64,000 nt of DNA from an uncultured bacterium (GCA_905215465.1 CAJMPT010000004.1:1-64000); one strand, 5' to 3'. Positions 16,761-24,961 are shown, counted from the first letter of the stretch. Notes: generated by a model not told the origin, from the sequence alone. Program-made: numbers and translations.

Positions 16761-18971
16761 CTAGCACCGCGGCGGTGGGCGCGCCACCCAAAGTCGCGCC
16801 GATACACGCATCGGAAACAGTTTGCATATAGACTGCAACCGTAAGGGAAGGCTTTGCGCCGTACGGGAGGACACGTGGACGAGAGGATCTGCGAGCTCGC
16901 TCGCGCCTATGCGCGAGAGGTCTACGAGGAGGAACTCGAGCTGCTGAGGAGGCTCGCGCGCATTCCCGCGCCCTCCCACCACGAGGAGAGGCGCGCCGCG
17001 TTCATCCGGGAGTGGCTCATAGAGCAGGGCGCCCCCGAGGACTCCGTCCGCATCGACGAGGCCAACAACGTGATCTTGTCCCTTGGCGGGGAGGAGCACG
17101 AGGAGTGCGCGGTCTTCTCGGCCCACACCGACGTGGTCTTTCCCGACACCGACGAGCTGCCACTTCACGAGGACGAGACGCGCCTGTACGCGCCCGGCGT
17201 GGGAGACGACACCGCCAACCTGGTGGGTCTTCTCATGGCGGCGCGCTTCTTCATCAGGCACAGGCTGCCCCTGGACCGAGACATCCTGGTGGTGGCCAAC
17301 TCCTGCGAGGAGGGCCTGGGCAACCTCGAGGGCACCAGGGCCCTCTTCCGCGCGCTCAAGCGCCGCGTCCACGAGTTCACGAGCTTTGACCTCTACCTGG
17401 GCATGCACGTGACCTCGGCCGTGGGCAGCCACCGCTGGCGCGTGCGCTGCACCACCGAGGGCGGCCACTCCTGGGAGAACTTCGGGCGTGACAACGCCAT
17501 CGAGGCGCTGTGCTCGTTCATCGAGGACCTCTACGCCATGGAGCTGCCGGCCGAGGCCAAGACCACGGTCAACGTCGGCCGCTTTGTGGGTGGCACGACG
17601 GTCAACTCCATCGCCGAGGAGGCCTCCGTGCTCGTGGAGTACCGCAGCGCCTCCGAGGAGTGCCTGGAGCAGATGTACGGCAAGTTCGTGGCGCTCGTCG
17701 AGGAGCACCTCAAGGAGAACACCCGCATCGACGTGGAGCTCATTGGCAGGCGGCCCGCCAGCGGCACCCTCGTGCCGGACGGCCAGCAGGCCCTGGTGGA
17801 CGCCGCGGACGAGGCCCTGCGCACCCTTGCCGGCGAGAAGCCCATCCACCAGGAGTCCTCCACCGACGCCAACATCCCGCTGTCGCTGGGCATTGCCGCC
17901 CACACGGTGGGCGCCGTGGAGGGAGACCTCCTGCACACCCGCGAGGAGTGGGTCGAGAAGGCCAGCCTCAGGCGCGGCCTGGCCGTCATCCTCGCCCTGA
18001 TGCTCGCCCACGCCAAGGCCCTCCCCCGCACCTGACGCCGAAGACGTTGATTTCCACCTGGTAGAGGGGCGGTCCCGAGCGGCGGCGAGAGGGCCCCTGC
18101 GACACGCGAGCTCGCCGAGAAGGGCCACGGCCCGCTCCGCCAGGGGCGACAGGATCCTGCCGGCCCGCCACACCACCGCGGACCGGGTCTCGAGCTCTCG
18201 GCTCTCCACGACCTTGATGAACTGCTCGCCGGTGTCAGTGACGCGGATGAGCGATCGGGGAACCAGGGCCACGCCCATGCCCTCGCGGGCCCACAGCGCG
18301 CACGTGCGGACGTCGTCAACGAGGCATCCCACCAGCGGATCTATGCCCTTCTCGTCAAATGCGGCGCGAACGGTCGGCTCTTGCCTGCGGGAGAGGACGA
18401 GCGGCAGGCCCGCGAGGTCGGCCAGAGTGCAGGAGAGCTCGGAGCCTACCTCGAGGGCGGCCGGCATGATGGCAACGAGCTGCTCGGCGGCGGCAAAGCG
18501 GCAGCGCAGGCCCTCGCTCTTGAACGGCGTTCGGACCACGCCCACGTCGACGATGCCACCCTCCAGGAGCTCGAGGACCTCGGCAGCAGAGCCCCCGGTG
18601 ACCTCGATGGAGACCTCGGGATAGCGGTCACGCAGCTCGCGCAGGCGTGCGGCCGGAACAAGGCCGGCGCAGTCGGGGCACACGCCCAGCGAGAGCGTGC
18701 CCGTCATGCCGGAGCCAACGCTCTCTACCTCGCGGCGCGCGGCCGCCGTCATGGCGAGGATCTTGGTGGCGCGCTGGTAGAGAAGGCGCCCAGCCTCCGT
18801 GAGCGTGGCCTGGCGCGGCCCGCGGACCACCAGCGTGACGCCCAGCTCCTCCTCGAGGCGACGCAGCTCGTAGGAGAGCGGCGGCTGCGAGATGTTGAGC
18901 CTGCGCGCGGCGGCGGTGATCTGGCGCTCCTCGGCAATGGCCACGAAGTACTCGAGCTGCTTGAGGTTCAT
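16761..18971 (-). CDS. LysR-family transcriptional regulator; frame runs on antisense through the M20 gene
   Basis: The first 295-300 codons (18971 down to about 18065) are a normal LysR regulator. The winged HTH is MNLKQLEYFVAIAEERQITA with SQPPLSYELRRLEEELGV. The effector-binding domain starts near TGTLSLGVCPDCA and extends to VALVPRSLIRVTDT. After it there is no stop codon in this frame until 16761, so the formal product is 736 residues. The extra 430 or so residues are entirely antisense to the M20 peptidase gene and look like non-coding translation (repeated VGG, AQRQ). Either the stop was lost by mutation or frameshift, or the sequence has an error near 18040-18070. The working protein is probably the N-terminal 300 residues. 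Confidence 0.75.
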   Translation of the reverse strand: MNLKQLEYFVAIAEERQITAAARRLNISQPPLSYELRRLEEELGVTLVVRGPRQATLTEAGRLLYQRATKILAMTAAARREVESVGSGMTGTLSLGVCPDCAGLVPAARLRELRDRYPEVSIEVTGGSAAEVLELLEGGIVDVGVVRTPFKSEGLRCRFAAAEQLVAIMPAALEVGSELSCTLADLAGLPLVLSRRQEPTVRAAFDEKGIDPLVGCLVDDVRTCALWAREGMGVALVPRSLIRVTDTGEQFIKVVESRELETRSAVVWRAGRILSPLAERAVALLGELACRRGPLAAARDRPSTRWKSTSSASGAGEGLGVGEHQGEDDGQAAPEAGLLDPLLAGVQEVSLHGAHRVGGNAQRQRDVGVGGGLLVDGLLAGKGAQGLVRGVHQGLLAVRHEGAAGGPPANELHVDAGVLLEVLLDERHELAVHLLQALLGGAAVLHEHGGLLGDGVDRRATHKAADVDRGLGLGRQLHGVEVLDERAQRLDGVVTPEVLPGVAALGGAAHAPAVAAHGRGHVHAQVEVKARELVDAALERAEEGPGALEVAQALLAGVGHHQDVSVQGQPVPDEEARRHEKTHQVGGVVSHAGRVQARLVLVKWQLVGVGKDHVGVGREDRALLVLLPAKGQDHVVGLVDADGVLGGALLYEPLPDERGAPLLVVGGRGNAREPPQQLEFLLVDLSRIGASELADPLVHVSSRTAQSLPLRLQSICKLFPMRVSARLWVARPPPRC
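16875..18035 (+). CDS. M20-family metallopeptidase (peptidase T-like)
   Basis: A zinc aminoacylase/carboxypeptidase-type enzyme of 386 residues. The metal-site pattern is visible: FSAHTDVVF (first His/Asp), PGVGDDTANL (bridging Asp) and NSCEEGLGN (catalytic Glu pair). A dimerisation domain follows from about GGHSWENFGRDNA. The ESSTDANIPLSLG stretch near the C-terminus contributes the last active-site residues. It probably acts on peptides or N-acyl amino acids; the substrate is not predictable. The GTG at 16875 is preferred to a TTG seven codons upstream because GGGAGG lies five bases before it. It is divergent from lysA and convergent with a LysR gene. Confidence 0.88.
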   Translation: MDERICELARAYAREVYEEELELLRRLARIPAPSHHEERRAAFIREWLIEQGAPEDSVRIDEANNVILSLGGEEHEECAVFSAHTDVVFPDTDELPLHEDETRLYAPGVGDDTANLVGLLMAARFFIRHRLPLDRDILVVANSCEEGLGNLEGTRALFRALKRRVHEFTSFDLYLGMHVTSAVGSHRWRVRCTTEGGHSWENFGRDNAIEALCSFIEDLYAMELPAEAKTTVNVGRFVGGTTVNSIAEEASVLVEYRSASEECLEQMYGKFVALVEEHLKENTRIDVELIGRRPASGTLVPDGQQALVDAADEALRTLAGEKPIHQESSTDANIPLSLGIAAHTVGAVEGDLLHTREEWVEKASLRRGLAVILALMLAHAKALPRT

Positions 18972-19039
18972 ACGAGAGGCCCTTCTCGGCGGTGCGTTCT
19001 ATACAAGGAGTATATGGCAGAGAGTCGCCACGGAAAGCG

Positions 19040-19068
19040 CCCCCGGACGGGAGGAGGTTGTCCGGGGG
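19040..19068 (-). terminator. Hairpin terminator after tatA
   Basis: A perfect nine-base stem (CCCCCGGAC / GTCCGGGGG) with an 11-base loop, between tatA and the LysR gene. It is followed on the minus strand by GCTTTCC, so it reads as a moderate intrinsic terminator. Confidence 0.6.
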
Positions 19069-19133
19069 CTCAAGGGAGAAAGGATCGGTTGTGCGCGCGG
19101 CCCGAGTCGCCAGGCCGCGCGGGTGCGGCGATG

Positions 19134-19349
19134 CTAGGCGTCCTGGTCGTCAGGGTCCTCGACGACGGCCTCGGCCTGCGCGACCTGTGGCTTGGCCATG
19201 GAGTCGGTGCCCTCGCCCATGCCGTCGCGGAAGTTCTTGACGGTCTTGCCGAGCGAGCTGCCCAGCTTGGGCAGGTTCTTGGGCCCGAAGATGACCAGAA
19301 CGACGACCATGATGACCGCAAGCTCGGGAACGCCCAGTCCAAGGATCAT
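19134..19349 (-). CDS. tatA: Twin-arginine translocase subunit TatA/E family
   Basis: A 71-residue protein with the TatA plan. A short N-terminal hydrophobic helix (GVPELAVIMVVVLVIF) is followed by the FGPKNLPKLGSSLGK hinge and amphipathic helix, then an acidic tail ending DDQDA. TatA polymerises in the membrane to form the pore of the Tat pathway, which exports folded proteins with twin-arginine signals. GGAGG supports the ATG. No tatC is adjacent; it must lie elsewhere if the system works. Confidence 0.92.
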   Translation of the reverse strand: MILGLGVPELAVIMVVVLVIFGPKNLPKLGSSLGKTVKNFRDGMGEGTDSMAKPQVAQAEAVVEDPDDQDA

Positions 19350-19495
19350 GGGATGCCTCCAAACAACGAGAAGTACGCGTCGCTTGGGCGGCGCTCGTTA
19401 CAAGAACCATGGTAGAACGCCGTTTGTGATAAGTGAAATACATGTTTGCATTGGTTGCCATTTAAGACCTGTATGTCATTGCATGCCGTCAAAGG

Positions 19496-19748
19496 CCCCA
19501 TTTGCGTTTTGGGTTCGCCGTTTGGTGACAACACGCAAGACCAGTTTGCAAACCCGCAGGTAGATAGCTCGCTCGAGAGAAGCACATGTCTCCTCCGCGC
19601 ACGCCCCGAACCCAAATCCAATATGGAATTGGGTTCACCGCACCAGGCGGCAGGCGGCGCCCAGACAACAAGCAAGCCGCTCACCTGCGGAAACGGTGAG
19701 CGGCTTGCGCGCAGTGCTCTGATTCTCGAACCCAAAACGCAATTGGGG
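19496..19748. repeat. MITE-like element with 22-bp terminal inverted repeats
   Basis: This 253-bp stretch between tatA and the next gene has no credible ORF. Its ends, 19496-19517 and 19727-19748, are inverted repeats matching at 21 of 22 positions (core TGCGTTTTGGGTTCG and complement). An internal inverted pair GAACCCAA/TTGGGTTC lies at 19608-19636, so the GAACCCAA word occurs three times. It is AT-richer than its surroundings. The right end lies 3 bp from the stop of the gene at 19751. Confidence 0.7.
19662..19707 (-). terminator. Intrinsic terminator of the 19751-20167 gene
   Basis: A perfect 13-base stem (CAAGCCGCTCACC / GGTGAGCGGCTTG, 19673-19707) with a nine-base loop. It is followed on the minus strand by CTTGTTGTCTG. 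It lies inside the MITE-like element, so that element supplies the terminator for its upstream neighbour. Confidence 0.7.
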
Positions 19749-19750
19749 GG

Positions 19751-20167
19751 TTACCGGCACGCCTCCAGGCGAGAGAGCGCCTCGCGGACCCAGGCCGTGG
19801 CCTCCTCGACGCGGTCCTCGGCGTCGGAGATGTCCTTCTGAACGAAGATGTCCACCAGCATGTTGTCCATGGCAATGTCAAAGAAGGTGTTGAGGCCTCC
19901 CACGTCGGCGTTGAGCATGTCGAGGTCTCGCACGTCCGAGATCTCCCTCGTGAAGGCGCTGATCTCCTCGCGGGCGCGGGCAAGCTCGCGGTTGGCGTCG
20001 CCCAGGCGGGAGTGCTTGACCACACTGGTCAGAAAGCCGCCGCCCAGGATGTCCACGATGCCCCAGCGCTTGGCGGAGTCAAGCGAGTCGGCGGCCTCGG
20101 CCAGCGCGTCCAGCGCCCGGTGCCCGGCGGCGATGGCCTCGTCGATCTCAACGGCACGGTCGTACAT
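19751..20167 (-). CDS. Conserved coiled-coil hypothetical protein
   Basis: A 138-residue acidic protein that I cannot assign. It is almost entirely helical and charged (MYDRAVEIDEAIAAGHRALD; REEISAFTREISDVRDL), interrupted by a small glycine-rich segment, VDILGGGFLTSVVKHSRLGD. I have a general recollection of a similar GGG...KHS signature in uncharacterised Firmicute and actinobacterial proteins. No signal peptide or membrane helix. It ends at the strong terminator carried in the MITE-like element. Confidence 0.75.
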   Translation of the reverse strand: MYDRAVEIDEAIAAGHRALDALAEAADSLDSAKRWGIVDILGGGFLTSVVKHSRLGDANRELARAREEISAFTREISDVRDLDMLNADVGGLNTFFDIAMDNMLVDIFVQKDISDAEDRVEEATAWVREALSRLEACR

Positions 20168-20224
20168 GGGTCCTCCTTCAAGTCAGGCTGGCCCAATGAT
20201 ACCCAATGCGCTCGGCCCGCGGCC

Positions 20225-20623
20225 CTACGCCCTGGGCTTCAGGGCGTAGGTGAGCGCCACGGAGGTCACGTAGCCAATGAGGACCAGGTAGACGTAGGTG
20301 GCAAGCCATGCGGCAACGAGGCCGGCGCCGCCGGTGTGCACCCAGGCCTCAACGAGGCTGATGATGGTCACGAAGATGAGGTTCTCGATAAAGATCTGCA
20401 CGTAGACGCGCCAGGACGCCTCCCCCGCCCAGCCGGTCAGCGCACGCGCCCAGGTCCCGGTGGGAAGCAGGAACTGCCCCAGGACGTTGGTCGCCAGCGC
20501 CACGCAGGTGAAGGTGTACCAGGTGTGGTCAAACGGGTCCCCGCCCAGAAGCGTCGCGCTCGTGTTGATGACAATGGCAAGGACGATGTCCTGGATGATG
20601 ATGCTGCGGTTCCACTCGCACAT
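20225..20623 (-). CDS. Hypothetical membrane protein, about four helices
   Basis: 132 residues with four hydrophobic stretches: IIIQDIVLAIVINTSATLL, YTFTCVALATNVLGQFLL, VQIFIENLIFVTIISLVEA and WLATYVYLVLIGYVTSVAL. No domain recognised. The layout (N-terminal helix, NVLGQFLLP turn, long hydrophilic centre, GYVTSV ending) resembles the membrane protein at 47626-48135, which may be a distant paralogue. AAGG lies upstream of the ATG. It is a single gene between the coiled-coil protein and mgtC. Confidence 0.7.
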   Translation of the reverse strand: MCEWNRSIIIQDIVLAIVINTSATLLGGDPFDHTWYTFTCVALATNVLGQFLLPTGTWARALTGWAGEASWRVYVQIFIENLIFVTIISLVEAWVHTGGAGLVAAWLATYVYLVLIGYVTSVALTYALKPRA

Positions 20624-20783
20624 GGGCGTGCCCTTCTCGACGTCAGTCTGTATATGCAGAGAAGAGCGTACGCAAGCGCCCGGGCGCCTCCAAGGTGTGC
20701 GACCTCAGAAACGCGACGCGCGCCCGGCGCCACTTTTGTGTGGACGCACAGGCGCGCGAGCTTTGGCTCGGTGGGCGCAGGCC

Positions 20784-21491
20784 CTAGAGCTCGTTGCAGA
20801 AGCTCACAAAGTCAAGCAGCTGGATGGCCTCGACGAAGGCCGCCTTTCGGCCCATGTGGCCGAGCGTGACGGTAAGCGTGACGGCGCGGTCGCGGCTGCC
20901 GGCCGCGCCCTTGGTGAGCGTGAAGTCGCTGTACTGGCAGTCCCAGGAGTTGAGCTTCTTCAGAAGCTCCTTGACCGCCCCGGGGCTCTCCAGCTCGATG
21001 TAGAGGTCAAAGACGCGGGCGTTGTCGTGCAGCCAGCGGTCCACCAGGGAGAGCGCCGAGAAGGTCAGCACCACAAACAGCAGGGCGAGAAGGGCCGCCT
21101 CCACGTAGCCGATGCCCACCGCGAGGCCGATGCAGGCGCAGGCCCACAGGCCGGCGGCCGTGGTGAGACCACGGACCTCGTTTCGGCCGGTCACGATGAT
21201 GGTGCCCACGCCGAGGAAGCCCACGCCGGAGACAACCTGGGCGCCAATGCGGTTCATGTCGGCCCGGACCTCAGGAAACATCATGGCCACGTACTCGGAG
21301 ACCACCATGGTCATGGCCGAGCCCAGGCAGACCAGGACGTGGGTCTTTATGCCCGCGCCCTTGTTGTGGTACTCGCGGTCCAGGCCGATGACGGCGCCCA
21401 CCAGCGTGGCAACCAGAAGGCGCAGGAAGACGGCGCGCTCGTCCCAGGCGGCCGCGGCGGCGAAAAACGCGCCGAACCAGTCGGCAAGCAC
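20784..21491 (-). CDS. MgtC/SapB family membrane protein
   Basis: 235 residues. The N-terminal MgtC domain has several membrane helices and the family segments LRLLVATLVGAVIGLDREYHNK, HVLVCLGSAMTMVVSEY, and SGVGFLGVGTIIV followed by RGLTTAAGLWACACIGLAVG. A cytosolic C-terminal ACT-like regulatory domain (from about VFDLYIELESPGAVKELL) is also present. MgtC proteins are membrane proteins linked to magnesium limitation and F-ATPase control; the role here is not predictable. The GTG start at 21491 lies one base after the pfkA stop, with GGAG inside the end of pfkA, so it is coupled to pfkA. Confidence 0.88.
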   Translation of the reverse strand: MLADWFGAFFAAAAAWDERAVFLRLLVATLVGAVIGLDREYHNKGAGIKTHVLVCLGSAMTMVVSEYVAMMFPEVRADMNRIGAQVVSGVGFLGVGTIIVTGRNEVRGLTTAAGLWACACIGLAVGIGYVEAALLALLFVVLTFSALSLVDRWLHDNARVFDLYIELESPGAVKELLKKLNSWDCQYSDFTLTKGAAGSRDRAVTLTVTLGHMGRKAAFVEAIQLLDFVSFCNEL

Positions 21492-21492
21492 G

Positions 21493-22572
21493 CTACTCGT
21501 CTCCGAAGCTGATGCCCAGGAGCTTGGCCTCGCGCACGAGGTCGCTCTCGGGGTCCACGAACTTGAGCTTGCCGGCCACGTCCTCGAGCGGGACGCGCAC
21601 CATCTTGCCGGCACGCTGGGCCACCATGAAGCCGAACTGGCCCTCCAGGCAGGCGCGGGCCGCCTCGACGCCGCACTGCGTGGCGAAGATGCGGTCCTGG
21701 GCGTCCGGGGCGCCGCCGCGCTGGGTGTGGCCGGGTACCGCGACGCGGACCTCGCGGCCGGTGCGGGCGGCTATCTCCTCGGCGATGTCGTAGGCCACGG
21801 AGGGCTTCACGCGGGCGGCCACCTTGGCCTTGTAGGCCTTCTTCTTCATGGCCGCCTCCTCGCGCGAGATGGCGCCCTCGGCCACCACGACGATGGCGAA
21901 GCGGCCTCCCTTCTCCTCGCGCCTCTCGATGGCGGCCACGACGTTGTCCATGTCGTAGGGGATCTCCGGGATGAGGATGACGTCGGCGCCGCCGGCCACG
22001 CCCGCGTACAGCGGGATCCAGCCCACCTTGTGGCCCATGATCTCTATGACGAAGACGCGGCCGTGGGAGCTGGCCGTGGTGTGGATGTCGTCGATGCAGC
22101 GGGTGGCCACGTCGATGGCGGAGGGGAAGCCGAAGGTCATGTCGGTGCCCCAGGTGTCGTTGTCGATGGTCTTGGGCAGGGCGATGACGTTCAGGCCCTC
22201 CTGGCGCAGGCGGTTGGCCGTCTTGGTGGAGCCGTTGCCGCCCAGCATGAAGAGGCAGTCGAGCTTGATCTTGCGGTAGTTGGCCACCATGGCCGGGACC
22301 TTCTCCACGCCGTCGGCCTCGGGGGTGTCGAGCATCTTGAAGGGCGTGCGGGAGGTGCCCAGGATGGTGCCACCCTGGGTGAGGACGCCCGAGAAGTCGG
22401 CCCACTCCATCTTGCGGTAGCGCCCGTAGATGAGGCCCTGGTAGCCGTCCTCGAAGCCGTAGATCTCGACCTTCTCCTTGGCGTTGTTGAGCACGGTCTT
22501 GACGATGCCGCGCATGGTGGCGTTGAGCGCCTGGCAGTCTCCGCCGCTGGTGAGCAGTCCGATCCTCAGCAT
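21493..22572 (-). CDS. pfkA: 6-phosphofructokinase (group III type)
   Basis: Glycolytic kinase, 359 residues, phosphorylating fructose-6-phosphate. The N-terminus LTSGGDCQALNA is the phosphoryl-donor loop. The donor-site motif is GGNGS (residues 111-115), where most ATP enzymes have GGDGS. The substrate site reads PKTIDND (133-139), with Lys at the position that is Gly in classical ATP enzymes and Lys in PPi enzymes and actinobacterial group III enzymes. So glycine in GGxG suggests ATP, but PPi use cannot be excluded. AGTGGGATCC-type spacing is absent; the ATG at 22572 follows GGGAGGCC. Coupled to the MgtC-like gene. Confidence 0.93.
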   Translation of the reverse strand: MLRIGLLTSGGDCQALNATMRGIVKTVLNNAKEKVEIYGFEDGYQGLIYGRYRKMEWADFSGVLTQGGTILGTSRTPFKMLDTPEADGVEKVPAMVANYRKIKLDCLFMLGGNGSTKTANRLRQEGLNVIALPKTIDNDTWGTDMTFGFPSAIDVATRCIDDIHTTASSHGRVFVIEIMGHKVGWIPLYAGVAGGADVILIPEIPYDMDNVVAAIERREEKGGRFAIVVVAEGAISREEAAMKKKAYKAKVAARVKPSVAYDIAEEIAARTGREVRVAVPGHTQRGGAPDAQDRIFATQCGVEAARACLEGQFGFMVAQRAGKMVRVPLEDVAGKLKFVDPESDLVREAKLLGISFGDE

Positions 22573-22629
22573 GTTGGCCTCCCTGGAATAAGCGCAGAGC
22601 GCGAAGTGACCCGCCCATTATGGCACGCG

Positions 22630-22672
22630 CAAATTGGGGACGTGTTCGTTTTTGCGCAAAGTTGGGACAGGT
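22630..22672 (+). repeat. Interspersed element R1, single arm
   Basis: One R1 arm (GGGGACGTGTTCG core, then TTTTTGCGCAAA and GGGACAGG) lies between pfkA and the R3 element that follows the kinase gene. No matching second arm is present nearby. Confidence 0.85.
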
Positions 22673-22695
22673 TGGTCCCCCGCCGCCAGGCACCG

Positions 22696-22809
22696 GACAC
22701 CGGGGACGTTGATCATTCCCTGGGAAAAGGGACACCCCTGCCGCCCGGCCTCGGCGGCCGCGGGCAGGGGTGTCCCCTTTACCTGGTAACTAACAACGTC
22801 CCCAGTGTC
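22696..22809. repeat. Interspersed element R3, complete inverted repeat
   Basis: Two inverted arms of about 48 bases. The left begins GACACCGGGGACGTT and reaches AAAGGGACACCCCTGCC. The right begins GGCAGGGGTGTCCCCTTTA and ends AACGTCCCCAGTGTC. The centre is a GC-rich palindromic GGCCTCGGCGGCC region. It ends 5 bp from the stop codon of the kinase gene, so it may serve as terminator of operon A. Confidence 0.85.
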
Positions 22810-22814
22810 AGGCG

Positions 22815-23945
22815 CTAGGCGCCAAAGCAGGAAAAGCCCTCGAAGACGGGCTTGCCGGAGTAGCGGCGGGGCCGCTCGACGCCGTCGAGTACGCGGCGCG
22901 CGCCGGCGGCCATGGCCTCGAGCTCGAACTCGCCCGGATAGGCCGTGACCGGGGCTATCCAGCCGCAGCGCTCGCCGATGGCGGCGACCAGGCCCTTGTT
23001 GTGGACCATGCCGCCTCCGAGCAGGATGCCGTCGACGTCGCCGCCCAGGGCCGCGGCCATGGCGCCGATCTCCTTGCAGATCTGATAGACCATGGCGTCC
23101 CAGGCGCGACGGGCCGCCTCGTCGCTGGCCTCGGCGCGCTGGCTGACCTCGAGGGCGTCGGAGGTGCCTAGGAGGTCGACGAAGCCGCCGGTCTTCATGC
23201 ACAGGCGTCGCGTCTCGGCAATGCTGTGCCCGGCCTCGAGGTAGTTCAGCACCTCGGCCACGGGAAGGGCACCGGCGCGCGTGGGGGCCATCGGGCCCTC
23301 GCCGCCCACGATGTCGGCGCCGTCGACCATCTTGCCGTGGTCGTGGGCGCTGACGGAGATGCCGCCGCCGATGTGGCAGACCACAAAGCGGCAGTCCTCA
23401 TAGGAGCGGCCCATGCCGGCCGCGTGGCGGATGGCGGTCTCCTTGAGGTTGAGCGCGTGCAGGTGGACGTGGCGGTAGACGCCGCGCACGCCGGTCATGC
23501 GCGCCTCGTCGCACAGCTCGTCGGTGTCGGGCGGGTTCACCACAAAGGCCGGGCGACCGCACCTCGCCGCAAGGGCGTGCGCGATCTGCGGCCCCAGCTG
23601 GGCCGGGTGCTGAACGCCGTTGGCGCCGCGCGTGGAGTGGTCGAGAAGGACGTCGTCCACCTCGTAGGTGCCTCCCGGGAGCGGCAGTAGGCCGCCTCCG
23701 CGCCCCACGAAGGCGTCCACGCTGGCAAGGTCCACGCCGTTCTCGGCGAGCGCGGTCTCGATGAGGCCCAGGCGGTACGGCAGCTGGTCTGACACGCCGG
23801 CGAACTTTGCCAGCTCGGAGGCCTCGTGCGCGACGTTTGCGGTGAAGACGGGCTTCTCGCCGTCAAAGAGGCCGACCTTGGTGGAGGTGGAGCCCGGGTT
23901 GATGACAAGGACGCGCCAGGCGCGGGACTCAGTCGTCTGGGCCAC
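22815..23945 (-). CDS. buk: Butyrate kinase-type acyl kinase, operon A
   Basis: ASKHA-fold acyl kinase of 376 residues that converts acyl phosphate and ADP to the free acid and ATP. The N-terminal VLVINPGSTSTKVGLFDGE is characteristic of butyrate kinase, as opposed to acetate kinase (NCGSSS). Also visible are VNPPDTDELCDEARMTGV, CHIGGGISVSAHDHG and GILLGGGMVHNKGL. The GTG start at 23945 is preceded by GGAGGGGGAG and lies two bases after the stop of the phosphate acyltransferase. It is last in operon A. Chain-length preference is unknown, and a paralogue sits at 43697-44821. Confidence 0.92.
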   Translation of the reverse strand: MAQTTESRAWRVLVINPGSTSTKVGLFDGEKPVFTANVAHEASELAKFAGVSDQLPYRLGLIETALAENGVDLASVDAFVGRGGGLLPLPGGTYEVDDVLLDHSTRGANGVQHPAQLGPQIAHALAARCGRPAFVVNPPDTDELCDEARMTGVRGVYRHVHLHALNLKETAIRHAAGMGRSYEDCRFVVCHIGGGISVSAHDHGKMVDGADIVGGEGPMAPTRAGALPVAEVLNYLEAGHSIAETRRLCMKTGGFVDLLGTSDALEVSQRAEASDEAARRAWDAMVYQICKEIGAMAAALGGDVDGILLGGGMVHNKGLVAAIGERCGWIAPVTAYPGEFELEAMAAGARRVLDGVERPRRYSGKPVFEGFSCFGA

Positions 23946-23947
23946 GG

Positions 23948-24958
23948 CTACTCCCCCTCCGCCAGCGCCTGGGCGCGCACACAGCTCATAACCACGTTGC
24001 CCACGATCTCGGACACCGGGGCGCTGCGGCTGCAGTCGCAGACGATCTTCTTGAAGCCCTGGAGCATGGGGCCGTAGGCATCGGCGCCCGTGAGGTTCTG
24101 GATGATCTTGACGCCGATGTTTCCGACGTTGATGTCGGGCCAGATGAGGAGGTTGGCGCGACCGGCCACCGCGGACTCGCGGCGCACCTTCTTGACGGCC
24201 ACGTCCGGGCGCACGGCGGCGTCGAACTGGAACTCGCCGTCGATCTTGAGGTCGGGCCTGCGCTCGTTGGCGATGTCGCGGGCGGCGCGGACCTTGTCGA
24301 CAAGGGCGTTGTCCATGGAGCCGTCCGTGGAGTGCGAGAGCAGGGCGCAGCGCACGTCCCAACCGGTGAGCGCGGCCACCGTGTCGCAGGAGGCGCAGGC
24401 GATGGAGGCCAGTTCCTCGGGCGTGGGGTCAACGCAGACGGCGGAGTCGCCAAAGCCGATGAGGCCGTCCTCGCCGCCGCTCCAGCCGGGGACCTGGGCG
24501 ATGCCGCAGGAGCTGATGGTGTCCACGCCGTCGGCCAGGCCCACGATGGTCTGGCCGGCCAGGATGATGTCGCCGGTGGCGTTGGCGATGCCGGCGAACA
24601 TCACGTCCACGTCGCCGAGCACCTGCATGATGAGGGCGCGCTCCAGGGGGCGCGTCATGCGCTTGGCCGCGCCCTTGGGCTTGTAGCGGCAGTCGGGGTG
24701 GGCGAGGTAGCGCTCGCAGCAGGCGGCGTTGGCGGCCTCGTCGGTCACGTCGACGACCTCGATGCCATCGAGCGAGATGCCGCGCTCGCCGGCCAGGCGG
24801 GCCAGCTCGGCGCCGTCGCCCACCAGCACGCACTGGGCCAGGCCCTCGTCGGCCAGCTCGCGCACGGCGCGCATCATGGTCTCGTTGTCGCCCTCGGGGA
24901 AGGCGACGCGCATGGGGCGCGCGGCGGCGCGCTCGCGCAGGGTCTGCATCAGATCCAT
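23948..24958 (-). CDS. Phosphate acyltransferase (Pta/Ptb family), operon A
   Basis: 336 residues of the phosphate acetyl/butyryltransferase family, which makes acyl phosphate from an acyl thioester and Pi. Family segments: VAFPEGDNETMMRAV near the N-terminus, ATGDIILAGQTIVGLADGV, LSHSTDGSMDN, DGEFQFDAAVRPDVAVKK, and ANLLIWPDINVGNIGVKIIQ. The second half resembles acetyl-type Pta, yet the partner kinase is butyrate-type and an ACP gene ends three bases upstream. The true thioester could be acyl-CoA or acyl-ACP. PlsX, a member of the same superfold, is a known acyl-ACP:phosphate acyltransferase. Confidence 0.9.
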   Translation of the reverse strand: MDLMQTLRERAAARPMRVAFPEGDNETMMRAVRELADEGLAQCVLVGDGAELARLAGERGISLDGIEVVDVTDEAANAACCERYLAHPDCRYKPKGAAKRMTRPLERALIMQVLGDVDVMFAGIANATGDIILAGQTIVGLADGVDTISSCGIAQVPGWSGGEDGLIGFGDSAVCVDPTPEELASIACASCDTVAALTGWDVRCALLSHSTDGSMDNALVDKVRAARDIANERRPDLKIDGEFQFDAAVRPDVAVKKVRRESAVAGRANLLIWPDINVGNIGVKIIQNLTGADAYGPMLQGFKKIVCDCSRSAPVSEIVGNVVMSCVRAQALAEGE

Positions 24959-24961
24959 GCG

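Noticed and set aside
19446..19841. 131-codon plus-strand frame next to tatA
   Set aside because: It runs across the MITE-like element and antisense into the coiled-coil gene; no ribosome site or family.
22815..24958. Housekeeping acetate pathway (pta-ackA)
   Set aside because: The kinase motif NPGSTSTK is butyrate-type, an ACP and thiolase are in the operon, and a second diverged set exists.
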